Shown here piece after piece: positions 32,325-40,342 of a stretch of DNA of 47,376 bases. Made by a program: the position numbers and the translations under genes. The DNA lies in assembly GCA_023667765.1 (NCBI GenBank), contig JAMOZS010000017.1:1-47376 (forward strand), given 5' to 3'. The notes under the pieces were generated by a model. The model saw nothing but the letters and a program-made list of their open reading frames with translations, was not told where the DNA came from and did not search any database. The stretch is from Roseburia sp. Lineage in GTDB: Bacteria > Bacillota > Clostridia > Lachnospirales > Lachnospiraceae. Within the stretch, counting starts at the first letter, position 1. Every line of letters begins with the position of its first letter.

Positions 32325-32362
32325 AAAAAGGCAGAGACCTCATATTAGAGGTCCCTGCTTTT
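32325..32362 (+). terminator. intrinsic terminator of the primase-helicase operon
   Basis: Stem GCAGAGACCTC/GAGGTCCCTGC with one mismatch and six-base loop, flanked by AAAAA and TTTT, directly after the helicase stop codon. Both strands carry a T-rich tail, so it may also end the convergent defence operon. Confidence 0.9.
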
Positions 32363-32397
32363 AAGTATTTTTGTTCTGCTATCAGAGCTTCAAAAAA

Positions 32398-33069
32398 TCA
32401 CGACTGCTTAGAAATAGTGGCTATGATGCCTTTGTGGTCTGACAGCCGCTTATCGCAGTTCCATTCGCTAATCTGTATAGCTGTATTAGAAACAAATGAT
32501 TTAGAAATGGCAATGTGGTCTATGCACTCTGGGATGTCCCGAGTCAGAAGTTCAATTTGATTTTGGGCGAATGATTGGAGAAGGGAAGTGCGGGCAAAAT
32601 TTGTGAAGTAGTAGTTGCCTGCAAAGCTACAATTGAAATCTCCGCACATGCAAAGATTTGAGCCGGAAGCAGCCAATCGTTCGATATCTGCGAGTTGCGA
32701 CAGCAGGTCGGGTTTAAAAGATGAATCTCTATTGCCATAAATTCCAATAATGGTTCCATAGACAATTAGACTGCCTCGCTCTGTTCCCAACTCAACACAC
32801 AGCGAAGTATACTGGTCATACGTTGGATACTGCTTGATGCAAGGGAAGTTCGTGTAGATAGAGACTCGATTTTCAGAGGGTATATATAACTCAGGCTGTA
32901 TGTTAGCGGGCGGTGGAGTTTGAAAGCAGTAGCGAAAAATAGGGCGGAGGCGACTATCAGTCTCGGTCAAAACGAGGATGTCGGGTGCCGCTTGTTCACA
33001 GGCCAACAGGATTTCATCGATGGCGTTCTTGTGTTTTAGACGTTCGACATTCCAGGTAGCGATTTTCAT
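32398..33069 (-). CDS. endonuclease/exonuclease/phosphatase-fold protein
   Basis: Encodes 223 residues. EEP-fold motifs are complete: MKIATWNVERL (start), VLTETD (metal-binding Glu, about 34-39), CGDFNCS (catalytic Asp-x-Asn, about 143-149), IDHIAIS, and LSDHKGI (catalytic His, about 210-216). The family includes DNA-repair exonuclease III and various RNA and nucleotide phosphatases, so the substrate cannot be told from sequence. It is the last gene of the ART-HD/HEPN operon, 23 bases behind the HEPN gene, without a clear ribosome site of its own. It may process nucleic acid or the product of the ADP-ribosyltransferase. Confidence 0.88.
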   Translation of the reverse strand: MKIATWNVERLKHKNAIDEILLACEQAAPDILVLTETDSRLRPIFRYCFQTPPPANIQPELYIPSENRVSIYTNFPCIKQYPTYDQYTSLCVELGTERGSLIVYGTIIGIYGNRDSSFKPDLLSQLADIERLAASGSNLCMCGDFNCSFAGNYYFTNFARTSLLQSFAQNQIELLTRDIPECIDHIAISKSFVSNTAIQISEWNCDKRLSDHKGIIATISKQS

Positions 33070-33092
33070 AGCGTATACCCGTCACCCAGCCT

Positions 33093-34238
33093 CTAAGGTT
33101 TTTCCTGAATGTTCCCATTATCTGAATCGGACTCAAGACACTCCAAATTTACCAGAAAATCGGTAAAAAGAAGGGCATTTAGAGCTGCCTTTTTTGAAGG
33201 ATAGCGCGTAAACAAGCCATGCGCGGCAACGTGACGTCCTGGGACATCAGGTATGGCTTCTTCTGGCTTAGTGCAATGGTACATGATGCATGTGTCATAA
33301 AAGGCGGATATTATTGCGGAACGTTCGTTAGGCTCTATCAGCTTAGCAAAAGCCTCGCGTAGTTTCTTACTGCTGATTTGCTCTGTAATGTGCGCCTTCT
33401 CTTTGATGAGACCTTCCCAGAGGGTGGGGAGCACCGACACTACGATGCCATATTCTTTTCGACGATAGGCATACAGGGTCTCTTTCAGGAGCCTGCGGAT
33501 ATGGGTAGGGAGGGGAAGCTCCTTCCATTCCTCCAACAACCAATCGGTGTACCTCATCCCAAGATGACGAAAGATAAACTGGTCGAGAGCATCATTCTTT
33601 TTATCAGCTGGGTCATTTGCATCGACAAGGCTACATAAAGGCTTGAGTTTGCTGAGCGGGAGTGAGAGAATTGCAGAGGGACACCAGTGGGCATCAAGGA
33701 GGACTTGGGAGCATTTGCGTTGGCAGGAGATAATAAAATCATGGAACGACTGCCTGGGCTCCTCCGTTATGATGCGGTTCAGCTGCGAGAGATAGGATTG
33801 CGAGGCAAAAGAAGAGACAATTGTTTGAATCGGGGCAAGGTTGTTTTGGACAAAGACACTCTCTTCGATGTTTTCAGGCAAGGATTGCCGGTATAAATCA
33901 TACGTGCGCTGAACTTCGGCAGCATCAATTTGAGCTTGCAGCAGATATGGAGGGGGTGCCATATATGGTGGCTTGGCACCAAGGGCAGCCATTTCATGCT
34001 TAAAATGGTCGATTTCTGGCCGCAAGGCATTAAAAGCCTCTTGGTCTTGAATGGCTTGCTGTATGGCAGGAGCGAGAGCGCCGTACTCCTCGGCCATCTG
34101 AACCTGCTTTTTTATATTTTCCCGGTTTTGCATGATACGCTCAATGGCGGGTTGTGAAGCCACCTTTGAGGCTGTGTTCATGGCTTGTGTCATCTTATCT
34201 GATTGGAGCCAGGGCATCGATGGAGGGTTCCAAGGCAT
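33093..34238 (-). CDS. HEPN-type ribonuclease candidate
   Basis: Encodes 381 residues. The C-terminal part carries RHVAAHG at about 335-341, an RxxxxH motif followed by a helix with aligned hydrophobics (KKAALNALLFTDFLVNL). This is the active-site signature of HEPN RNases found in toxins, Abi proteins and CRISPR effectors. The family version usually reads N-R-H-x-x-x-H-G, which fits. Residues 45-110 are coiled-coil-like. The middle part is helical and uncharacterised. The start at 34238 has AAGGAA at eight bases. Second gene of the operon, 50 bases after ART-HD. The likely role is RNA cleavage on a signal; the HEPN call rests on the motif. Confidence 0.72.
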   Translation of the reverse strand: MPWNPPSMPWLQSDKMTQAMNTASKVASQPAIERIMQNRENIKKQVQMAEEYGALAPAIQQAIQDQEAFNALRPEIDHFKHEMAALGAKPPYMAPPPYLLQAQIDAAEVQRTYDLYRQSLPENIEESVFVQNNLAPIQTIVSSFASQSYLSQLNRIITEEPRQSFHDFIISCQRKCSQVLLDAHWCPSAILSLPLSKLKPLCSLVDANDPADKKNDALDQFIFRHLGMRYTDWLLEEWKELPLPTHIRRLLKETLYAYRRKEYGIVVSVLPTLWEGLIKEKAHITEQISSKKLREAFAKLIEPNERSAIISAFYDTCIMYHCTKPEEAIPDVPGRHVAAHGLFTRYPSKKAALNALLFTDFLVNLECLESDSDNGNIQEKP

Positions 34239-34294
34239 AGACACACTTCCTTCCTCCGGTTAGGGCGTAGGCTATAGGGGCTTTATCTCATGAT

Positions 34295-35686
34295 TTAGTG
34301 TTCATAGCGAACCTGTTCTAAATAGATTTTTGAAATATTGAGTAGCGTTTTAGAAACTGGGAGCCGGAGCCGGGTGAAGTCCAAGTCATGGAAGCCAAAG
34401 CGTATCCTGTCCAGAGCATCAGCATCTTTAAACACATCAAACAGGAGCTTTGAGCGTGTCCGATTTTTGCTCAGGGCACGGTCAGACTGGATGCGGGCGT
34501 AGCCATCCTCATCGGGTCGGCAGTGGTACTCAATGATAAATGCCACTAACGGGTCTATACGCTCCTCATTGCTTTTGTAATAATCTGCGGCATAATAGCC
34601 ATGTTGAGCATCTTCGCCATCATTGTCTCTCATGGTATCATGATAAATAGCGGCCATGGCCAGCACCCGCTGGTCGGACTTTGGCAATTTCAGGTAGTAT
34701 GCGATGGTAAGTGCCAACAGCATGACCCGGGCCTCATGAGAGCCACCATGGATATCGGATTCCATTTTGAACTCAAGCTCATCGAGGAGGTCAAGGTGTT
34801 CCAGATATATTTTTTGAACCGCCGGAATGATATCTGAGCAATCTTTCTGGCCCTTTAGCTGGATGATTTCTTCAATTTTTGCGTTATGGGGAACCACGAT
34901 AACCTCTTTTTCGCGGCCATCCAAGCAACAGTTGATGATGTCCTTTTTAAGAACTGCTGCCTTGGCAATGTAGGCACCATCATTCCCAAGCCGACAGGCA
35001 AAGAAACTTGCTGTTTTGGCATCAATCGTCCAGGAATATGCTTCGCTCGGAGAAGTAGAGACATCATTGCTTCCGCCTCGGTAAACAGTCAGTGTTTCTG
35101 GGAGATTTCCAAGCTGTTTGTCTATTTCAGCCTGGTCTTCGGGCCTTTTGGACGCAAGGATTTTTTCCATTGTAGTGCTGGATAATTTGTTGAATCCATA
35201 GTCTGAGATGAAGTAATATGAAAAGAATAACCTAAACAAATCCGGAACTTTCTCGGAAATATTCGGATACCGCTCAAAGAGTAGCTCAAAATACTCCATC
35301 CGCATGGTGTCAGTCAAGGCAGATAGGGAGGATGCAAATTTCCACTGAGCCACATCGGTCTCGCATACATTGATGGCCTTCAGTAGGGTGGGAATTCGAT
35401 TTTTGCCAGCGTGCACATCAAGCATCAGAAAAGGAATGTTAAACGAGCAGACTGCCAGAGTTTTAGGATTAAAGTAGATTGAGTCTACTGAAAGCGAGGA
35501 TGTGTAGTAGATATTTGTCGGGTCAATACCAGGGAAATGTTGTTTGAATTCGCCATTAGTAATGACGAAAGCGTAGCCTTGTGCACGGTATTCCTCCACA
35601 TCTGCTTCGGTCTGAATGGAGGATTGGGGGACAAGCTTATCGAAACCAACGTTTTTTGCTCTGAGCAAGACCTTTTCTGGATTCAT
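34295..35686 (-). CDS. ADP-ribosyltransferase-HD domain fusion
   Basis: Encodes 463 residues. Residues 198-265 look like an R-S-E type mono-ADP-ribosyltransferase: R203 in TVYRGG, the S-W-T strand at 218-220 (AYSWTIDAKTASFFA), and E259-K-E261 before VIVVP. Residues 311-430 form an HD domain: HGGSHEARV (H313, H317), AAIYHDT (H349-D350) and FKDADALDRIR (D421-D423). Residues 1-195 are not recognised. HD domains are metal phosphohydrolases. One protein thus seems to join transfer of ADP-ribose with a hydrolase, which could be self-limiting, or the HD could act on another nucleotide. The start follows GAGGTG. First gene of the operon. Confidence 0.8.
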   Translation of the reverse strand: MNPEKVLLRAKNVGFDKLVPQSSIQTEADVEEYRAQGYAFVITNGEFKQHFPGIDPTNIYYTSSLSVDSIYFNPKTLAVCSFNIPFLMLDVHAGKNRIPTLLKAINVCETDVAQWKFASSLSALTDTMRMEYFELLFERYPNISEKVPDLFRLFFSYYFISDYGFNKLSSTTMEKILASKRPEDQAEIDKQLGNLPETLTVYRGGSNDVSTSPSEAYSWTIDAKTASFFACRLGNDGAYIAKAAVLKKDIINCCLDGREKEVIVVPHNAKIEEIIQLKGQKDCSDIIPAVQKIYLEHLDLLDELEFKMESDIHGGSHEARVMLLALTIAYYLKLPKSDQRVLAMAAIYHDTMRDNDGEDAQHGYYAADYYKSNEERIDPLVAFIIEYHCRPDEDGYARIQSDRALSKNRTRSKLLFDVFKDADALDRIRFGFHDLDFTRLRLPVSKTLLNISKIYLEQVRYEH

Positions 35687-35727
35687 TCGGACACCTCACA
35701 GACCGTCGTGGTTGATTTTTCCTTGCT

Positions 35728-35947
35728 ATACAGAAGGGAGGACTGCGACACCGTAGTGCCACTCGCCCTCCCTTTAAATGGTTGGTTTTTCCGTCGCTCG
35801 CCGACCCTCAGCTCCATCTGAGATTACACTCATTCTGCTGCACACATTTCGGGAGTTACCGTCGCCCGCCGACCCTCCGGCCCAATGTCCGGCATACATT
35901 TCGAGTTTTGCGTGCCAACCCACGGACGAGATGACGCTCGTCGACCT
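35728..35947 (-). ncRNA. tandem small RNA gene, copy A
   Basis: About 220 nt, read on the minus strand from just after its own promoter. The 5' hairpin is GACGAG/CTCGTC (35937-35942 with 35925-35930), loop CGTCAT. A long-range helix GGTTGG/CCAACC (35920-35915 with 35785-35780) encloses smaller hairpins and two copies of the 13-base GTCGGCGRGCGAC. The last stem is GGGAGG/CCTCCC (35772-35767 with 35741-35736); inside it GGCAC and GTGTC pair around TACG, a C(UNCG)G tetraloop. After the stem comes TTCTGTAT, a weak U-tract, 40 bases before the ART-HD gene. See copy B for covariation. Confidence 0.75.
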
Positions 35948-35953
35948 ATCGTA

Positions 35954-35982
35954 AGTTTACAGCATGGCACCAATTATGTCAA
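35954..35982 (-). promoter_or_regulatory. promoter of small RNA copy A
   Basis: On the minus strand, TTGACA (35982-35977), a 17-bp spacer, TAAACT (35959-35954). The same boxes and spacing occur in copy B; the spacers differ. Confidence 0.85.
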
Positions 35983-36022
35983 GTCCAAGGGCGCATTCGA
36001 TTGTTCCTAAGTCGCATATGAA

Positions 36023-36244
36023 CAAAAAGAAAGGGGAGGACTGCAACGCCGCAGCGCTACTCGTCCTCACCCTTTGTGGTTGGTTTTTCTGTCGTCCGCC
36101 GACTTTCAGCTCCTTCTGGTGTTAAACCATTCTGCTGCAGGAATTTCGGGTTTTTCTGTCGCCCGCCGACTTTCCGGCCCAGAGTCCGGCAGCCATTTCG
36201 GATTTTATGTGCCAACCCACAGGTGAGATGACGCCCACCGACCT
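36023..36244 (-). ncRNA. tandem small RNA gene, copy B
   Basis: About 222 nt, the same design as copy A at a period of about 298 bp. The 5' hairpin is GGTGGG/CTCACC, where copy A has GACGAG/CTCGTC: two pairs change on both sides and one becomes G-U, loop CGTCAT unchanged. The inner terminal stem is AGCGC/GCGTT around TGCG (copy A GGCAC/GTGTC around TACG), again with two compensated pairs. GGTTGG/CCAACC is kept. The terminator stem GAGGAC/GTCCTC is followed by CCCTTTCTTTTTG, a strong U-tract. Covariation and the UNCG loop place the RNA on the minus strand. No known class recognised. Confidence 0.78.
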
Positions 36245-36250
36245 GAGTAC

Positions 36251-36279
36251 AGTTTACGCTAAAATACGTTTCCTGTCAA
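36251..36279 (-). promoter_or_regulatory. promoter of small RNA copy B
   Basis: On the minus strand, TTGACA (36279-36274), a 17-bp spacer, TAAACT (36256-36251). The -35 box overlaps the stop codon of the phosphodiesterase gene upstream. Confidence 0.85.
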
Positions 36280-36761
36280 GATGATTTTGGCAGTTCCTTC
36301 AACTCTGTGCTCACTGTATTGTTTCCAATACTGATGACGCCATATCTTGGGCGCTCAACGTTCCCGATTGTTCCTGGGTTGAGGATTTCCATGCCCAAGC
36401 TTCGGTCTTTAAAGGGGAGATGCGTGTGTCCAAATAGTACGATATCTGCGTCAGCCTCCATGGCGGCACAGCGTAAATCCCAGAATGTAGAATCAGATTT
36501 TACGTTATACATGTGCCCATGGGCGGCAAATATCCGCTTCCCCTCAATTTCTATCTTCTGAACGAGTGGCAACGCAGAGTGAAGGTCGCAGTTTCCTCGG
36601 ACGCAATAGGCTGTGATTTCGGGGAATTCTTTCTTAACGGGATGCATATCCGATTCGCCATCGCCAAGATGGATGATATAATCTGGGGTTTCCAGGGATA
36701 TGGCTCGCATCATATTGACAACACAATGATGAGAATCAGAAAACACACATACTTTTTCCAT
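36276..36761 (-). CDS. YfcE/MJ0936-type metallophosphodiesterase
   Basis: Encodes 161 residues, normal for this family. The five metallophosphoesterase blocks are present: SDSH (8-11), LGDGESD (about 32-38), RGNCD (about 55-59), AAHGH (about 79-83), and FGHTH (about 109-113). Relatives hydrolyse phosphodiesters with two metal ions; the natural substrate is often unknown. The start follows GGAGG. It follows the gene at 36792 with a 30-base gap and precedes the small RNA genes, so it may be part of the defence island or a bystander. Confidence 0.88.
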   Translation of the reverse strand: MEKVCVFSDSHHCVVNMMRAISLETPDYIIHLGDGESDMHPVKKEFPEITAYCVRGNCDLHSALPLVQKIEIEGKRIFAAHGHMYNVKSDSTFWDLRCAAMEADADIVLFGHTHLPFKDRSLGMEILNPGTIGNVERPRYGVISIGNNTVSTELKELPKSS

Positions 36762-36791
36762 GGATAACCTCCAAAATTTCTGCCACGTAGT

Positions 36792-37229
36792 CTATTTATT
36801 TGAACTATAATCGTCCTTCAGTTCGAGCAACGCTCCATCTTCTGGGAAAGCGTCTGCTGGAATTTCGCCTGTGACGTTAAAAAGTTTCCCGTCCCAGGTA
36901 ACAAACAGGAGGGAGCTGGAATGTCTTTCGAATACCTCACGGATGCTAATTTCATCATTAACGAGAGATAAAAGTACCGCGTCAGAGACATCGCACACCA
37001 ACCACTCCGAATACATCATGCAACATGAGCACAGATATTTTTGGCCCTTTCCGTCTACACACACAAATAAAATCGGTTGTCCATCAAGTTTATAAAAGGT
37101 CCAAACCCGAAACAGCTCTCCGAGTTGTGGTAGCTCAAAATACTTTTTCAGCGGCAGAGTATTGGTTGCCTCAAAAAGCGGGCGCACCCACTGGGGGATG
37201 CTCGCTTTGCTTATTTCTGTTTTTCCCAT
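36792..37229 (-). CDS. hypothetical protein
   Basis: Encodes 145 residues, a compact alpha/beta protein with a CSCC cluster (about residues 67-70) in a strand rich in Trp and Tyr. It resembles small uncharacterised proteins that often sit next to nucleases in defence islands, but I cannot give a family with certainty. The ATG follows GGAGG. It is transcribed before the YfcE-like gene in the same direction. Confidence 0.6.
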   Translation of the reverse strand: MGKTEISKASIPQWVRPLFEATNTLPLKKYFELPQLGELFRVWTFYKLDGQPILFVCVDGKGQKYLCSCCMMYSEWLVCDVSDAVLLSLVNDEISIREVFERHSSSLLFVTWDGKLFNVTGEIPADAFPEDGALLELKDDYSSNK

Positions 37230-37414
37230 AAACAGACCTCCAAAAGGCGATGCAATCTCATCGACAATAAAAAAGGCAGGAGGTTATAGAAGTTTTGAAA
37301 AATACCCTAACCTAATTTAAGATTATAGCACATGATTGATTATAAGACAAGGCTCAGGTCCCACCACGGCGTTATCCTTTTACGGATAAGCAGTGGTAGA
37401 AGGCTATTTTCTTA

Positions 37415-37443
37415 TTGTCCGTAGAGACTTCATATGGTAAAAT
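37415..37443 (+). promoter_or_regulatory. promoter of the mcrBC operon
   Basis: TTGTCC at 37415-37420, a 17-bp spacer, TAAAAT at 37438-37443, 41 bases before mcrB. Confidence 0.65.
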
Positions 37444-37483
37444 AGATTTAATGTGATTATTGTAGGCACAGGGGGGGCAAGCC

Positions 37484-40342
37484 ATGATAAATTGTGAAAA
37501 ATTAAAGCGTGTTCTTGATGGATACAAGCAATATTTTCCCAGCCACTGGGAAGATGAAAAATATAAATGGGAGGCCATTAAGCACTTCCAGGACAATTGG
37601 GACATCAAAGCCGAAAACTTTGGTGAGATGTTTAAGCAAGCCACAGAGAAGACCTACAATTTGCTGGCCTCTGGCTATGCCTATCCTCGCACCATGATAA
37701 TGAACTTTGCCAAAGCAGATGATGAAGCTGTTCGGCAGATGTTTCGCAACCTCTTCGATGAATCCCGCGACCTTGGGGAACGAGTGGCAGCATTTCAGGC
37801 AGCGGCAGAAGAAATTCGGGCTACACATGATGACGGTACATGGCGAAACCATTACCAGAACACGAACGCAATCAGTACATACCTATGGTTGATGTTTCCC
37901 CAAAAATATTACATTTATAAATATGAGCTATTCCGGGATGTAGCAGAGGAATTGTCCTCAGACTACAAAGCAAAACGCAATGGTTCCGTTGAGACGATGA
38001 TTGGCGGCTTTGTAATGTACGATGAAATTTGTGCCGTGATACAGCAGGACGCAGAAATCAAGAAACTGCTGTCCAGCGTGCTGACAGATTCCTGCTATCC
38101 AGACCCGGAACTCAAAACTGTGACCATAGATGTGGGCTTTTATCTCAGCCGGTTCTATTTGGAGGAGGCAAGAGCGGCCCAGGAGGAAGCAGGTTGGTTC
38201 CCGAAGAATTACACGCCAGGGCTGACTTCCGATGAGTGGGAGGAGCTTCTGGGAGATACTTCGATTTTTACCATGAACGCCTTGCAAATCATGAAACGTA
38301 TGAAGGATTACGGTGGGCAGGCAACCTGCAAACAGCTATCCATCAAGTACGGAGAGACACCTAATTTCTACAATGCCGGTTCTACCGCTTTGGCTCGGAG
38401 GATTGCGGAGAAAACCGACTGTCCACTCATGTCCACGGATGCAGATGCTCAGCAATGGTGGCCTGTTCTATATATAGGTAAGGCGCTCCAAAACAGTGAT
38501 GAAGGAACGTATGTTTGGAAACTTCGCCCGGAGTTAAATGAGGCGTTGGATAGGATAGATATGTCTGACGTCCCGTTATACCTGGACAACTCTCCCGCCA
38601 TCTGGAAAATCAGCCATGGTACTGAGTCTACAGGTATTTCTGATGAGAATAAGGCAATATTTGAAGCACGTAATGTTGTGGTTGTTCGTAGGAAAACGAA
38701 AGCAAAGGCAATGTCGAAGATTACCCAGGGGCAAGCATTCATGGATGGCATCCATAAGGGTGATTACTTCTACCTTTGCTACGGCAGCAGCATCCAACTT
38801 CTCGGGCAATTCACTGGTGACAAGCCTGTACTTAACACAGAGTTGGAGGATGGGTGGTACGAACGGAAGTACCGCCTCATTGCGAAAGCAGTGTGTTCCG
38901 AGCCATATACAGGAACGAAAAAGTGGTGGACTCCAAATGACAATTCTACCTGCATCAAGGTGGAGAAATCTGACAGTGGTTTATTCGAGGAATTGATTCT
39001 GGCACCTTATTTTGGCATGAGTCTGGGTGAACTGTTTGGAGATGCGGCTCCATCGCACGGCTATTGGTGGCTTAACGCCAATCCTGCGATTTGGAGTTTC
39101 TCGGATATCAAGGTCGGCGAGGAGGAGGGCTATACCCTCTATAATGATAATGGGAACAAACGTAAGGTATTTCAAAACTTCCTTGATGCCAAAGTCGGGG
39201 ATATGGTTATTGGCTATGAATCGCTTCCCAGCAAAAAGGTTGTGGCCATCTGCCGCATTAGCCAAGCGAACGATGGCGAGGCAATCTACTTTGAGAAGGT
39301 AGAAGGGCTTTCGACACCTATCGAATATCAAACCTTGCGGGAATGCCCTGAGTTGGCCAAGATGGAATTCTTCATTCAGCCTCAAGGAAGCCTGTTTAAA
39401 CTCAGCCAGGGTGAGTTTGATTTCATCATGGACATTATCCGAGAGTCCAACCCCATTAGGCAGCCAGACACAACGCTTCCCAAGTATAGCAAGGATGACT
39501 TTTTGAAAGCTGTCTATATGGAGAGGGAGCGTTATGATGTACTGGAAGCACTTCTTCGCAACAAGATGAACGTCATCCTCCAAGGAGCACCCGGCGTGGG
39601 TAAGACGTTTACGGCCAAGAAATTGGCCTATGCCATGATGGGAGTGCAGGATGATTCCTGCATTGAAATTGTCCAGTTCCACCAGAATTATTCGTATGAG
39701 GACTTTATTATGGGTTATCGCCCGGATGGGGCAGGCTTTAAACTCACGGAGGGCGTCTTCTACCGATTCTGCCAGCTGGCCGCCAATCACCCGGATAAAC
39801 CATACTTTTTCATCATTGATGAAATCAATCGCGGGAATATGAGCAAGATTTTTGGGGAGCTTTTGATGCTGATTGAGAGGGATTACAGGGGCACGAAAGC
39901 TACGTTGGCATATAGTGGGATGCCGTTCTCTGTGCCTGAGAACCTTTATATTATCGGCATGATGAATACAGCGGACCGCAGCCTTGCCATGATTGATTAT
40001 GCCCTTCGTCGGCGGTTTAGCTTTTTCGAGATGCTGCCAGGATTTGGCTCTGAGGGCTTCATGCAGTATCAGAGCAGTTTCGCAAGCGAGACCTTCGACG
40101 CTCTGATTGAGCAAATCAAAGCGCTGAACAGGGAAATCGCGGAGGATAGGTCCCTGGGCAAGGGTTTTCAGATTGGCCACAGCTATTTCTGTGGGCGGAA
40201 GCCAGGAGAATGCACCACAGATTGGATGCGGTCGGTAGTGGAGTTTGATATTCTGCCAATGTTGGCAGAGTATTGGTTTGATGAGCCAGCCAGGGTGCAG
40301 CGGTGGGAAAAGAATTTGCGTGGGGTGTTCGATGACCAGTGA
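37484..40342 (+). CDS. mcrB: McrB-type AAA+ GTPase with EVE domain
   Basis: Encodes 952 residues. The motor is at 680-935: Walker A GAPGVGKT (701-708), QFHQNYSYEDFIMG (731-744), Walker B FFIIDEINRGN (775-785), and MNTADRS (827-833), the hallmark of McrB GTPases. Residues 524-645 are an EVE domain (HGYWWLNANPAIWSF, VGDMVIGYES), a PUA-like reader of modified bases. A second, weaker PUA-like part may lie at about 375-510 (KGDYFYLCYGSSIQLLGQF). The first 370 residues are helical. McrBC cuts DNA with modified cytosine, and the EVE part probably sets the target. The GGGGGG site precedes the ATG. The stop overlaps mcrC. Confidence 0.92.
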   Translation: MINCEKLKRVLDGYKQYFPSHWEDEKYKWEAIKHFQDNWDIKAENFGEMFKQATEKTYNLLASGYAYPRTMIMNFAKADDEAVRQMFRNLFDESRDLGERVAAFQAAAEEIRATHDDGTWRNHYQNTNAISTYLWLMFPQKYYIYKYELFRDVAEELSSDYKAKRNGSVETMIGGFVMYDEICAVIQQDAEIKKLLSSVLTDSCYPDPELKTVTIDVGFYLSRFYLEEARAAQEEAGWFPKNYTPGLTSDEWEELLGDTSIFTMNALQIMKRMKDYGGQATCKQLSIKYGETPNFYNAGSTALARRIAEKTDCPLMSTDADAQQWWPVLYIGKALQNSDEGTYVWKLRPELNEALDRIDMSDVPLYLDNSPAIWKISHGTESTGISDENKAIFEARNVVVVRRKTKAKAMSKITQGQAFMDGIHKGDYFYLCYGSSIQLLGQFTGDKPVLNTELEDGWYERKYRLIAKAVCSEPYTGTKKWWTPNDNSTCIKVEKSDSGLFEELILAPYFGMSLGELFGDAAPSHGYWWLNANPAIWSFSDIKVGEEEGYTLYNDNGNKRKVFQNFLDAKVGDMVIGYESLPSKKVVAICRISQANDGEAIYFEKVEGLSTPIEYQTLRECPELAKMEFFIQPQGSLFKLSQGEFDFIMDIIRESNPIRQPDTTLPKYSKDDFLKAVYMERERYDVLEALLRNKMNVILQGAPGVGKTFTAKKLAYAMMGVQDDSCIEIVQFHQNYSYEDFIMGYRPDGAGFKLTEGVFYRFCQLAANHPDKPYFFIIDEINRGNMSKIFGELLMLIERDYRGTKATLAYSGMPFSVPENLYIIGMMNTADRSLAMIDYALRRRFSFFEMLPGFGSEGFMQYQSSFASETFDALIEQIKALNREIAEDRSLGKGFQIGHSYFCGRKPGECTTDWMRSVVEFDILPMLAEYWFDEPARVQRWEKNLRGVFDDQ

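Noticed and set aside
35728-36244. Protein-coding reading of the tandem repeats
   Set aside because: No frame stays open in both copies, and differences between the copies keep base pairing, not codons.
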